DNA from: Polynucleobacter sp. JS-JIR-5-A7
GTDB lineage: Bacteria > Pseudomonadota > Gammaproteobacteria > Burkholderiales > Burkholderiaceae
NCBI RefSeq assembly: GCF_018687935.1
Contig: NZ_CP061308.1
Span: 304,048-368,047, forward strand
Length of the DNA: 64,000 nt
Direction of reading: 5' to 3'
Shown here: piece by piece, positions 47,047 through 55,169 of the stretch
Position numbering within the stretch: position 1 is the stretch's first letter
Layout of the letters: each line of letters starts with the position of its first letter
The notes under the pieces: model-generated
Seen by the model: only the letters and a program-made list of their open reading frames with translations
Told to the model about the DNA's origin: nothing
Databases searched by the model: none
Program-made: the position numbers and the translations under genes

Positions 47047-48666
47047 ATGACTCAAGCAAACACTTACGACTACATCATTATTGGGGCAGGCAGTGCCGGT
47101 TGTATGTTGGCTAAGCGTTTAACTGAGAACCCGCAAAAGAGGGTTTTATTAATAGAGGCCGGTAAGAGCGATCGCTATATCTGGATTCATATTCCGGTGG
47201 GCTATCTTTACTGCATTGATAATCCAAAAACAGATTGGCGTTTTAAGACGGTTGCCGAAAAAGGTCTCAATGGCCGCTCCTTGTTATATCCCCGCGGTCG
47301 TGTACTTGGTGGATGTTCATCGATTAACGGCATGATCTACATGCGCGGTCAAGCAAGTGACTATGAGTCTTGGGTACAAGCCACAGGCGATGAAGCTTGG
47401 TCTTGGGAGAATGTACTCAAGCGCTATAAAGTATTTGAGGATTACCACAGTGATGCCAATCAATGGCACGGCAAAGGTGGCGAGTGGACCGTATCGAAGC
47501 AACGCTTGCGTTGGCCCATCATGGACCGATTTAAAGATGCGGCAATAGAAGCTGGCATTCCAGCATCAGATGACTTTAATCGTGGTGATAACTTTGGTGT
47601 AGGCTACTTTGATGTGAGCCAGCGTAAGGGTTGGAGGCTCAATACATCAAAAGCATTTTTAAAAGATGCTGTCAAGCGTAGTAATCTGACGGTGCTCACC
47701 GAAGCCATGGTAACCAAACTCAAGATTGATCCATTAACTAAACGTTGTTACGGGGTTGAGTACCGCAGAAACGGTATGGTCACTGAATCATTGATCAATC
47801 CAGGCGGCGAAGTGATTCTGAGTGCTGGCTCTATTGGTAGCGTGCAAATTTTAGAACGTTCCGGTATTGGCGCTGCAGCGCATTTAAATCAGCTGGGTAT
47901 CCCGGTGATTGCAGACTTACCGGGGGTTGGTGAAAACCTGCAGGATCATTTGCAATTGCGGATGATTTATAAAGTAAAAGGCATCAAAACTCTCAACACC
48001 CAAGCAAATTCATTATTTGGCAAGATGATGATTGGACTGGAGTATCTCTTGAAGCGTTCGGGACCGATGTCGATGGCGCCTTCACAGCTGGGGGCATTTG
48101 CTTATAGCTCTTCAGTTCAAAAGAGTGCTAACGTGGAATATCACGTGCAACCTTTGTCGCTTGAACGTTTTGGTGAAGACTTGCATTCCTTCAATGCGTT
48201 CACTGCTAGTGTATGCAACTTGCGTCCCACTTCAAGGGGTAGCGTACACATCACCTCTGTTGATCCTGAAGCGCCTCCAGCAATTCAACCGAACTACTTA
48301 TCTACTGAAGAAGATCGTAAGGTGGCAGTAGAGTCATTACGTTTAACTCGGAAGATTGTGGAAAGCCCTGCACTCAAACCTTTTACGCCAGAAGAATATA
48401 AGCCGGGTATTCAATATCAAAGTGACGAAGAGTTGGTAAAAGCAGCAGGAGATATTGGTACGACGATTTTTCATCCAGTGGGCACTTGCAAGATGGGGCG
48501 GCCCGATGATCCGATGGCCGTTCTAGACTCACAATTGCGAGTAAGGGGGATTCATCATTTGAGGGTAGTAGATGCTTCTGCCATGCCCACCATTACTTCG
48601 GGTAATACGGCTGCACCAACCATGATGATTGCAGAGCGCGTAGCGGAATTGCTGACGCGTGAGTAA
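47047..48666 (+). CDS. GMC-family FAD oxidoreductase (choline/alcohol dehydrogenase-like)
   Basis: The protein of about 539 residues begins YDYIIIGAGSAGCMLAKRL, the FAD-binding Rossmann motif, followed by LLIEAG and PRGRVLGGCSSING (GMC signature 1). GMC signature 2 lies in the GGEVILSAGSIGSVQILERS region (shortened here). Active-site His is in HPVGTCKMG and the C-terminus has GNTAAPTMMIAER. It oxidises an alcohol, choline or related. I use ATG 47047 since the TTG at 47005 would add 14 unconserved residues. It overlaps the next gene by 8 bases. Confidence 0.87.
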   Translation: MTQANTYDYIIIGAGSAGCMLAKRLTENPQKRVLLIEAGKSDRYIWIHIPVGYLYCIDNPKTDWRFKTVAEKGLNGRSLLYPRGRVLGGCSSINGMIYMRGQASDYESWVQATGDEAWSWENVLKRYKVFEDYHSDANQWHGKGGEWTVSKQRLRWPIMDRFKDAAIEAGIPASDDFNRGDNFGVGYFDVSQRKGWRLNTSKAFLKDAVKRSNLTVLTEAMVTKLKIDPLTKRCYGVEYRRNGMVTESLINPGGEVILSAGSIGSVQILERSGIGAAAHLNQLGIPVIADLPGVGENLQDHLQLRMIYKVKGIKTLNTQANSLFGKMMIGLEYLLKRSGPMSMAPSQLGAFAYSSSVQKSANVEYHVQPLSLERFGEDLHSFNAFTASVCNLRPTSRGSVHITSVDPEAPPAIQPNYLSTEEDRKVAVESLRLTRKIVESPALKPFTPEEYKPGIQYQSDEELVKAAGDIGTTIFHPVGTCKMGRPDDPMAVLDSQLRVRGIHHLRVVDASAMPTITSGNTAAPTMMIAERVAELLTRE

Positions 48667-49567
48667 TTCATTGAAGCCATCTCTTAATTACCAATTGCCT
48701 GTTAGCCATTTGTTACTGGCATTAGCCATTGTGGCCGTATGGGGAACCAACTTTGTAGTGATCAAAATTTCTTTAGAGAGTTTTCCGCCTTTTTTGTTTG
48801 CCGCCTTGCGTTTTGTATTTGCCTTTTTGCCAGCAGTGTTCTTCTTGCCTAGACCAAAGGTCTCATGGGTCAATCTCTGTATTTACGGTCTTGCAGTAGG
48901 GGTCGGGCAGTTCGGGATTTTATATTTTGCGATTGATGGCAATATTTCACCTGGCCTGGCTTCTTTGGTCGTTCAGACGCAGGTATTTTTCACGATTGGT
49001 TTTGCGATGCTGTTTGCTAAAGAACAGTTAAAACTCTATCAGGCGGTTGCAGTAGCCATTGCTATGACCGGTTTAGGAATTATTGCGGTCCATACAGATG
49101 CTACTACCACCTTTCTGGGTTTAGCCTTAGTGGTATTTGCAGGTTTTTCTTGGGGTGTAGCCAATACTGCCAGTCGCCGTGCCGGTGCTATCAACATGCT
49201 TTCTTATGTAGTGTGGGCTAGTGCTTTTGCAATTCCACCATTGCTGCTGATCTCCTGGATTTTTGAAGGAGGTTGGGGCTCGATGTATGTCTCACTCACT
49301 TCAGCGCCAACAGGTGCCTGGCTTGGTGTTCTGTGGCAGTCTTGGGGAAATACGCTCTTCGGCTATGGTGCTTGGGCGTGGCTACTCTCCAAACATCCTG
49401 CAGCAGCTGTGGCACCTGCACCCTTATTGGTGCCCATTTTTGGTATGGGCTCTGCAGCATTTTTCTTGAGTGAGCCTTTGCCCCTATGGAAAATTTTGGC
49501 AGCAGGTATTGTCATCTTGGGCTTGATGGTCAATTTGTTTTGGCCCTACTGGAAAACTCAAAGATGA
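48659..49567 (+). CDS. EamA-family (DMT) transporter
   Basis: The 302-residue protein has ten membrane helices in two EamA repeats, with AIVAVWGTNFVVIKISL near the N-terminus and a second-repeat WGVANTASRRAG. EamA proteins export amino acids or small metabolites. The start is GTG 48659, overlapping the GMC gene by 8 bases, so the two are coupled. The substrate might be related to the GMC product, but this is only context. Confidence 0.85.
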   Translation: MSNSLKPSLNYQLPVSHLLLALAIVAVWGTNFVVIKISLESFPPFLFAALRFVFAFLPAVFFLPRPKVSWVNLCIYGLAVGVGQFGILYFAIDGNISPGLASLVVQTQVFFTIGFAMLFAKEQLKLYQAVAVAIAMTGLGIIAVHTDATTTFLGLALVVFAGFSWGVANTASRRAGAINMLSYVVWASAFAIPPLLLISWIFEGGWGSMYVSLTSAPTGAWLGVLWQSWGNTLFGYGAWAWLLSKHPAAAVAPAPLLVPIFGMGSAAFFLSEPLPLWKILAAGIVILGLMVNLFWPYWKTQR

Positions 49568-49635
49568 TTAGAAGTCTGAGATGAGCTAGAAGGCTTCACG
49601 CTTTATTGCTGCACAACCTCATACATCAATACAAA

Positions 49636-50454
49636 TCATAGTAAATGCAGACCTTTCAGCGTGAGGCTGACTGCTACACCAAAAACCATGACTGCAAAGA
49701 CTTGCTGCAACTTCGGCCCACTGAGCTTTTTGCTGATTGCTAGACCAATAAGTAGGCCGCCGAGGGCGCCGATAGAAAAGGGTGCAGCCACAATGAAATT
49801 AAAGCTACCCGTTGCCGCAGAGAAGATGACGCTTCCACCAGAAATTAGAGCTTGTACGCCCAATGAAGTAACGATGATCGATTGAGTTGATAAATTGGTA
49901 TAGCGTTTTAAGGCCGGAATAATGATGAAGCCGCCACCCACTCCAAGTAGTCCCGATAAGAGACCTGCCAAGCCGCCGGTAAGAGCAAGCGCCTTAGCGC
50001 AGGGAACATTCCAAGTCAACTTTCCAGCTGATGGATTAAGCAAACAAGGGGGTGGCTGCCTGGGAGGTTCTGGGATACCTAAAGCGGTATTGCGAGCTTG
50101 TCTATATTGGTTAAACGCGGAGTAAAAGAGCGCGCTGCTAAAAATAAGTAGTAGCGGACCATTTGGGATGTGGCTTGCCAACCAAAATCCAGCAGGAGCC
50201 AATATCACTCCAAAGATAGCCATGAAGATGGCGGCTTTATAGCGTAGAAGATTATTTTTTAGCCCCAGTAAAGCGCCCACGCTGGCAGCAAGGGCAATTG
50301 CCGAGAGGGATATGGGGCTGGCATCTACCATATTCAGATGAAGGGCAAATACTAATAGTGGGACAGAGAGAATGCCGCCACCCGCGCCAGTCAGCCCCAT
50401 GAGAACTCCCACAATAATTCCGAGGGCTGGGCTGATGAGCAATGAGTTATCCAT
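49636..50454 (-). CDS. TauE/SafE-family permease (TSUP)
   Basis: The protein of about 272 residues has eight membrane helices and two repeats typical of TauE/SafE: GVLMGLTGAGGGILSVPLLV near the N-terminus and LSGLLGVGGGFIIIPAL in the second half. The family transports sulfite, sulfonates or other organic anions. ATG 50454 (MDNSLL) is taken over TTG 50481. It sits at the end of the apparently Fur-controlled set, 51 bases downstream of its neighbour, though its membership in that operon is inferred. Confidence 0.85.
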   Translation of the reverse strand: MDNSLLISPALGIIVGVLMGLTGAGGGILSVPLLVFALHLNMVDASPISLSAIALAASVGALLGLKNNLLRYKAAIFMAIFGVILAPAGFWLASHIPNGPLLLIFSSALFYSAFNQYRQARNTALGIPEPPRQPPPCLLNPSAGKLTWNVPCAKALALTGGLAGLLSGLLGVGGGFIIIPALKRYTNLSTQSIIVTSLGVQALISGGSVIFSAATGSFNFIVAAPFSIGALGGLLIGLAISKKLSGPKLQQVFAVMVFGVAVSLTLKGLHLL

Positions 50455-50505
50455 TGCTATGGATTTTATAGGGCGAATCAATCCAGAAGTAAGGTGTTTG
50501 GGTTG

Positions 50506-50928
50506 CTAACTCCTCGCTTGCTTGTTCAGGCCCATGGGAATGTGTATTAAGAAAACGGCAAAAAACAGAAGACCAAGCCCCCAATGAGTACTGACTACCG
50601 TTTCCCGAATGGCTTCTGGACCGTAATACAGAAGTAAGCCAGTAACCATTAATGCGCTTAAGAAGCTCAGTTGGCCTAAGCCGCTCCACCATTTTCTTTT
50701 AGACTTCAGTCCGGCCTTGAGGTGGAAAGGAAGAACAGACCCTAGTGAAAGGATTGTCAGCATAGCCGCTACCCCATGAATCACTAAAATATTGTGTGAT
50801 CCCAAAATGGATCGTTGAATCTGAAATTCGTGACCTATTAAGTAAATGCCGCCGCTTAAAGAGCAACTGGAGATCCCAAGTATCACAAACCATTTCTGCC
50901 ATTCTGGCATTTTTCCTAAACGACTCAT
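50506..50928 (-). CDS. Four-helix membrane protein, cytochrome b-like (DUF4405-type)
   Basis: This 140-residue protein has four membrane segments with His residues placed in or near helices: SHNILVIHGVAAML and STHWGLGLLFF and AVFLIHIPMG. The pattern resembles DUF4405/cytochrome b561-like haem-binding membrane domains. It overlaps the apbE gene by 4 bases. An electron-transfer partner for the periplasmic flavoprotein is the most economical role, inferred from position and histidines. Confidence 0.65.
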   Translation of the reverse strand: MSRLGKMPEWQKWFVILGISSCSLSGGIYLIGHEFQIQRSILGSHNILVIHGVAAMLTILSLGSVLPFHLKAGLKSKRKWWSGLGQLSFLSALMVTGLLLYYGPEAIRETVVSTHWGLGLLFFAVFLIHIPMGLNKQARS

Positions 50929-51749
50929 ATGGCAATCCGAATAGCTTGTGCCGAGAATTTAGCAAAGCAAGGATGATTGGCTTGTTTTGATAAAGCGAGC
51001 ACTTTAGTGAGGGCATCGGCATAAACGCATTCTTTTGCGAGGATGGAATAGGAGTCTGAAGATTGAATATAAATATCAGATTCTTCTGTTGCTAGGGGAT
51101 TGATGAGATGACTTTCATGCCCATCTCTTTTTGCAAAATACAGGCTACTAGTAGCTAGCGCAGCGTTTTGCAGAGAGCCGATTTGAAGCAGCTCTGAAAG
51201 ATTTTTTGGATTGCGAATCTGAACGGGTTTAGGGGCATCTCCAAATACTCTCAAGTCACCTCCTGCATTGACTATGCCAGAGCGAATCCCTTCGGAGATC
51301 AGAATCTTGACTGCCATATCAACTGCAAAGCCTTTGGCAATGCCACCAAGATCTAAACATACGGGACGAGAGGAGGTGATGAGCTCAGGCGTCAAAAAAC
51401 AGATGTCTTCAATGCCACCAAGATTGTGATTGGTGATGTCAATATGACGGGGTAAAAGACCAGCAGCAACCAAGCGATGCCCAATACCGCAGTTAAATAG
51501 ACCACGTGAGTGACGATGTACCTGTTTTGCAATGCTTAGCACTTGTGAGGTCCAGGGATGAATATCTACCGCCCGGAGATGGGCATAACGATTGAGGTAA
51601 TTGAGTTCGCTATCGGTCTGATGAAAGCCCATTAAGCCCTGAATCTTTTCGATGGCGGCAAAGGCATGATCTACAGCAGCCTGATCGGTATCTTGATCAA
51701 TAGTAATTTCGACAAAGGTTCCTAAAAGTGGTTTGCAGCGAGTCTTCAT
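50925..51749 (-). CDS. apbE: FAD:protein FMN transferase (ApbE)
   Basis: The 274-residue enzyme has the ApbE landmarks LLGTFVEI near the N-terminus, CLDLGGIAKGFAVDMAV and GIVNAGGDLRVFG, and a late DALTKVLA. ApbE attaches FMN from FAD to Thr or Ser of a partner protein, needing Mg2+. No signal peptide or lipobox is visible, which is unusual since most bacterial ApbE proteins are exported. The upstream gene encodes an FMN-binding-domain protein, the natural substrate. Confidence 0.88.
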   Translation of the reverse strand: MKTRCKPLLGTFVEITIDQDTDQAAVDHAFAAIEKIQGLMGFHQTDSELNYLNRYAHLRAVDIHPWTSQVLSIAKQVHRHSRGLFNCGIGHRLVAAGLLPRHIDITNHNLGGIEDICFLTPELITSSRPVCLDLGGIAKGFAVDMAVKILISEGIRSGIVNAGGDLRVFGDAPKPVQIRNPKNLSELLQIGSLQNAALATSSLYFAKRDGHESHLINPLATEESDIYIQSSDSYSILAKECVYADALTKVLALSKQANHPCFAKFSAQAIRIAI

Positions 51750-51764
51750 GACATCATTGAATGC

Positions 51765-52313
51765 TTATTGAGATTTGACTGGCATGTTCTTGAGGGCCAA
51801 GTCATAGAGCACAGTGATCCGTTTTATGCCATCGGTGAGGTGCTTGCAAGAAAGGGTTGCGCCCCCAATATTTTGAATATCTTGATTCAGTTTGATGGGG
51901 TCGTTGATAGTTTTACCAACAAATTGTTTGCGCCACTGTGCCTCAGCTACTTCGTAGCCATAAGATTCCACATACTCTAGGACTTCAATGCCCAAAACAC
52001 TCCCCTTTGTATTTAAGGCGACGGCGTAGGTAATCATTTCATGCTTACCTACGACCTCATCAATCACAAACCATCCGCCATCGGATGACCTCCATATGCG
52101 ATCACCTTGAAAGGGATGGCGGATGCTAGAAGCCGCTCGCATCTTTTCTTGTAAATCATCAGTAATGATGATGGGTGATTTACTGAGTACCTTATTGGGG
52201 AAAAGTATTTGCTGGGCTTGTTCGCTAGAGATGTAAATCTTTGCTTGCGCAAAGATTGGTGCAACTAGTATGGATAGCCCTACTACAGCATATGGATTTG
52301 GTTTCCAATTCAT
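51765..52313 (-). CDS. Periplasmic FMN-binding-domain protein
   Basis: The 182-residue protein has a signal peptide (residues 1-24, ending FAQAK) and a C-terminal FMN_bind domain. The flavinylation region reads NIGGATLSC, compared with the usual D-x-x-SGATLT. The motif thus has Gly for the first Ser and Ser for the acceptor Thr. The protein is adjacent to apbE, so covalent FMN is still probable. Related proteins serve in Rnf/Nqr complexes and in extracytoplasmic electron transfer. Confidence 0.78.
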   Translation of the reverse strand: MNWKPNPYAVVGLSILVAPIFAQAKIYISSEQAQQILFPNKVLSKSPIIITDDLQEKMRAASSIRHPFQGDRIWRSSDGGWFVIDEVVGKHEMITYAVALNTKGSVLGIEVLEYVESYGYEVAEAQWRKQFVGKTINDPIKLNQDIQNIGGATLSCKHLTDGIKRITVLYDLALKNMPVKSQ

Positions 52314-52328
52314 GATCTTATTTTTTTA

Positions 52329-53243
52329 TTAGTTCAGTGGAAAGCCAACTTTGAGAATGTATTCATTGACTGAGTGGCTATCCCACACGCGGGCATTGGA
52401 GCATTCTGCCTCGCCACCACCCATGCAGGTTCCGCCTGCTAATTGATAGCGCCATGCACCTGTAACCCACCAGTCTTTTGCGGCGTAGTGCAAATTCGGG
52501 CCAACAAAGGTTGCGCGCTGCACTTGATTACGTAAATTAAGTTCTGAGTAGTCATTGTGAAAGCGTGCTTCAACGCCAGCTGACCACTTTGGGGCAAATC
52601 GATAGCTAGCGCCAACCAAGATATCTAACATTGACTCAGGAACGTTGCCATTTTCAATAAACTTCAAACGCTCGTTGGCAACAACGACGTTACTAGCCAA
52701 AATTAAGCGGTCGTCAATGAAGTTCGATTGCAGTAATAACCTCGCTTCGATCTCATCTTTATTTCTTCCCCAGGTGGGTTCTAAATAAAGACCAACACCA
52801 ACGGGCGAAGTCACTGGATTTGTAATACGGTAAATAGCTTCTAAAGAGCCACCTTCGATACCACTCTTTCTATATGCAGTCGATGGGTCATGTGAAGAAG
52901 GGACTCCATAACCTCCGGTACAAGTAGGCGCATCGCCGCACGCTTCTGGATTGGTGTAGTTTTGATTGGCATTCGTGTAGTACGAGTTGATATAGCCAGC
53001 AACTTGTAAGTCGTTGGTCAGGCCGTACTCAAGTTCTGTTCTAGCAGTCCATGCATCGTAAGTGCCTGCGGCTTGCGTTTGGTTGAGTTGTAGTCGCTGC
53101 TCAAATTCCCACTTACCTTTGGGTTGAAGGTCTAGGGTATAGATCCAACCAAAGGCTCCTTCACCAGCATGGGCTAATGAGAGGTGCAAAGTAGCGGCGA
53201 GGACGAGGCTAAAGGCAATCAGTTTTTGAATGGTCAGTTTCAT
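52329..53243 (-). CDS. Outer-membrane beta-barrel protein (DUF6662-like)
   Basis: The 304-residue protein has a signal peptide (residues 1-26, LAHAG) and many alternating amphipathic strands such as KWEFEQRLQLNQ and WTARTELEYGLTND, ending FPLN. This is typical of a small outer-membrane beta-barrel. An extracellular Cys-rich loop, EACGDAPTCTGG, and another with CMGGGEAEC are visible. It is first in the operon after two Fur-box-like palindromes. A role in iron-linked outer-membrane electron transfer or permeability is inference. Confidence 0.7.
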   Translation of the reverse strand: MKLTIQKLIAFSLVLAATLHLSLAHAGEGAFGWIYTLDLQPKGKWEFEQRLQLNQTQAAGTYDAWTARTELEYGLTNDLQVAGYINSYYTNANQNYTNPEACGDAPTCTGGYGVPSSHDPSTAYRKSGIEGGSLEAIYRITNPVTSPVGVGLYLEPTWGRNKDEIEARLLLQSNFIDDRLILASNVVVANERLKFIENGNVPESMLDILVGASYRFAPKWSAGVEARFHNDYSELNLRNQVQRATFVGPNLHYAAKDWWVTGAWRYQLAGGTCMGGGEAECSNARVWDSHSVNEYILKVGFPLN

Positions 53244-53274
53244 GGTTTTCTGAGAGAGGGTTGATAAAAGTAAA

Positions 53275-53289
53275 TGAGAATAGTTCTCA
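53275..53289 (-). promoter_or_regulatory. Fur-box-like palindrome 1
   Basis: TGAGAATAGTTCTCA is a 7-1-7 palindrome with the spacing of the Fur consensus TGATAATNATTATCA, though with G/C at the fourth arm position. It lies just downstream of the predicted -10 and 32 bases before the beta-barrel gene. Confidence 0.6.
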
Positions 53290-53318
53290 ATATAACATCA
53301 AATGAGAATGATTCTCAA
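53289..53318 (-). promoter_or_regulatory. Predicted promoter of the flavin operon
   Basis: On the minus strand TTGAGA (-35, five of six) at 53313-53318 is followed by an 18-base spacer and TATATT (-10, five of six) at 53289-53294. The two Fur-like sites overlap its -35 and spacer and its downstream edge. Confidence 0.55.
53303..53317 (-). promoter_or_regulatory. Fur-box-like palindrome 2
   Basis: TGAGAATGATTCTCA is a perfect 7-1-7 palindrome of Fur-box type, 28 bases from the first copy (centre to centre). Tandem sites about three helical turns apart would allow cooperative binding over the promoter. The same site lies upstream of the divergent DUF3820 gene. Confidence 0.65.
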
Positions 53319-53393
53319 ATAAGAAAAGCCTATCTTTAAATAAATGATGAAATTTGTGGGGGAATTTACTTTCCCTTGTAAGATTTCTTTTCA

Positions 53394-53636
53394 ATGGATG
53401 CACAAGCGCTAGAAAAACTCGTACTCATGAAGATGCCCTTTGGTAAGCATGCAGGGCGTGCACTAGCAGACTTGCCAGGAAACTATTTGGCTTGGTTTGC
53501 GCGCGAGGGATTTCCTAAGGGTGAATTAGGTGAGTTGCTAGAGCTAATGCATACATTGGATCACAACGGATTACGTGGACTGCTAGCACCTATTCAGCGC
53601 GTACATGGCTTGCAAGCCAAATCAAAACTACTTTGA
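53394..53636 (+). CDS. DUF3820 family protein
   Basis: The 80-residue protein contains the DUF3820 core MPFGKHAGRALADLPGNYLA followed by WFAREGFPKGELGELLELM. Members are small and sometimes called quorum-sensing-regulated virulence factor-like; no activity is established. It lies divergent from the Fur-regulated operon and overlaps the convergent nuclease by 9 bases. Confidence 0.85.
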   Translation: MDAQALEKLVLMKMPFGKHAGRALADLPGNYLAWFAREGFPKGELGELLELMHTLDHNGLRGLLAPIQRVHGLQAKSKLL

Positions 53637-54677
53637 GTGAACGATCGCAGTTACCCGATGACGTTCGTAGCTCACGTTGGGTGAGTCTGGCGGACTGCTT
53701 TGCGTGAGCTGAGTTCTTAATGATGTTTTTAAGTCTATTTGTCTGGCAATGCTATTCGCTAACTCAGCATTGCGATCATATTGAATCTGAACGCTGGCTA
53801 CTTTCCCATCTTGAATACGGGCAATCAGGGCGTTGACCTTATCAACTGAATATTCATCGAAAAAGATTGGATACCATCCTCCCATCAAATCCTGATGAGG
53901 CTTGGCAGTTGGGGGTTTGACGGTTGGCGTGATTGCTTGCTTGGTCTGGGAAGCACCTACTTTGATGGGTAATTGAAAATCAATTCCTATTTTGGTCATT
54001 AATTCAGCATAAGAAATAGGCGGGGACATTTGGGCTTCATTACTGTTCTCGATCCAGTAAGCCCAAGCCTCATTTTTATCAGGGTCATAAACTAACTTAA
54101 ATAAATGACTCGGAATGGTGACATGGCTTCTGCCTATGCTGCCTTGATTTCCAGTGGAGCCGGTAAAGACATAAATATCTCCAGTAGCTCTTTTGGCATA
54201 AAGTCTAGTTGGTTCCTCAACATTTTTGGCCCAAATGCCTTGATTGTTCTGTCTGGCCTGCGGCATCATATTTGCCAATGAGAATGACTGAGCCATCGCT
54301 CTTTCATTGCTCATATCTCCAGCGGGGGCGTTGTGACCGCGATCGTAACCACTGCCGCGGTAGTCTGAGAGCAAAGCCCGCTCTGCAAAAGGAAGCCTGG
54401 CCTCTTCATAAAACTGGTTGCTTCTGCGGGGGTGTGGGGCTAGCAGTTGGTCGCGATGAAGTTTTTCTATCGTATAAATCGGCTTTTTATCCTGAGGAGA
54501 GTAAAAAACTGCAAAGCTATCAAAGCAAAGATCTCGTCCCATTTGGTTAGTAATTGGAACCTGTTGAGCTGGAAAGAGGTTCTTGCATTCATCGAAAAGG
54601 GCAAAAGCCCTCAAAGGACTCAGCAATAAAAACAGCAAAACTAGGGGCGCGAGGAGCTTGCGGGAGAATTTCATCAT
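53628..54677 (-). CDS. Exported DNA/RNA non-specific endonuclease (NUC1 type)
   Basis: The protein has a strong signal peptide (MMKFSRKLLAPLVLLF and onward to RAFA) and the His-Me finger signature SGYDRGHNAPAGDM near residue 110, with catalytic His in DRGH, followed by NNQGIWAKNVEE containing the metal-binding Asn. It degrades nucleic acids outside the cytoplasm. The start is ambiguous: ATG 54677 begins the signal peptide; ATG 54716 would add 13 residues. A C-terminal extension of about 120 residues beyond the nuclease domain is not recognised. Confidence 0.83.
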   Translation of the reverse strand: MMKFSRKLLAPLVLLFLLLSPLRAFALFDECKNLFPAQQVPITNQMGRDLCFDSFAVFYSPQDKKPIYTIEKLHRDQLLAPHPRRSNQFYEEARLPFAERALLSDYRGSGYDRGHNAPAGDMSNERAMAQSFSLANMMPQARQNNQGIWAKNVEEPTRLYAKRATGDIYVFTGSTGNQGSIGRSHVTIPSHLFKLVYDPDKNEAWAYWIENSNEAQMSPPISYAELMTKIGIDFQLPIKVGASQTKQAITPTVKPPTAKPHQDLMGGWYPIFFDEYSVDKVNALIARIQDGKVASVQIQYDRNAELANSIARQIDLKTSLRTQLTQSSPPDSPNVSYERHRVTAIVHSK

Positions 54678-54716
54678 CTGTAAGTGTAGGGGCTGGGCGA
54701 TCCTATTTAAATACAT

Positions 54717-55068
54717 TCTGACTTGAGTTAGCTTTTGAGCTAGTCAGAAATTGATCCTTACTGGACTCAGGTTGGGAGCTCAAGAACTCAAAGTCTTGAA
54801 AAATAATGTCCTGCAGCATTAGTCAGCCTGATACTACCGGTAGAAATTTTGAGCGACTGAAATACTAGATGTATGGTTTTTGCAGGCAATTTTTCATTCC
54901 GAATAGTAAAAAAGTCTAGATTTAGGTAATTTTTTATAAAATGAAATTAGTGCTTCTTAACTTCCATAAGTCATTGATTTAAATAGACTTAATATGATTT
55001 ATTTGGTGCATATACGGGAACTCCCGTAATTCAAGACCTAAAAGTTATTGAAATAGCTTTCCTTATTC
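54717..55068. other. Gene-free stretch with short inverted repeats
   Basis: I see no convincing coding frame in this stretch between the nuclease and the lytic transglycosylase. It contains three small palindromic elements: TCAAGA/TCTTGA at 54780-54799, CTACCGGTAG at 54834-54843 and TACGGG-AACT-CCCGTA at 55013-55028. The last lies about 40 bases before the predicted promoter and might bind a regulator. Confidence 0.45.
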
Positions 55069-55097
55069 TTGACTTGATATAAGAACCTTTTTAGGAT
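55069..55097 (+). promoter_or_regulatory. Candidate promoter of the lytic transglycosylase gene
   Basis: TTGACT (-35, five of six), a 17-base spacer and TAGGAT (-10, four of six) lie 73 bases upstream of the ATG and point towards the gene. Confidence 0.45.
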
Positions 55098-55169
55098 GAC
55101 CCATGTTTTTTAAATATTGCGTTGCAGCAAAATTCTTTATAAAGTTTTGAGCTGCTCGCGACAAGGTGA

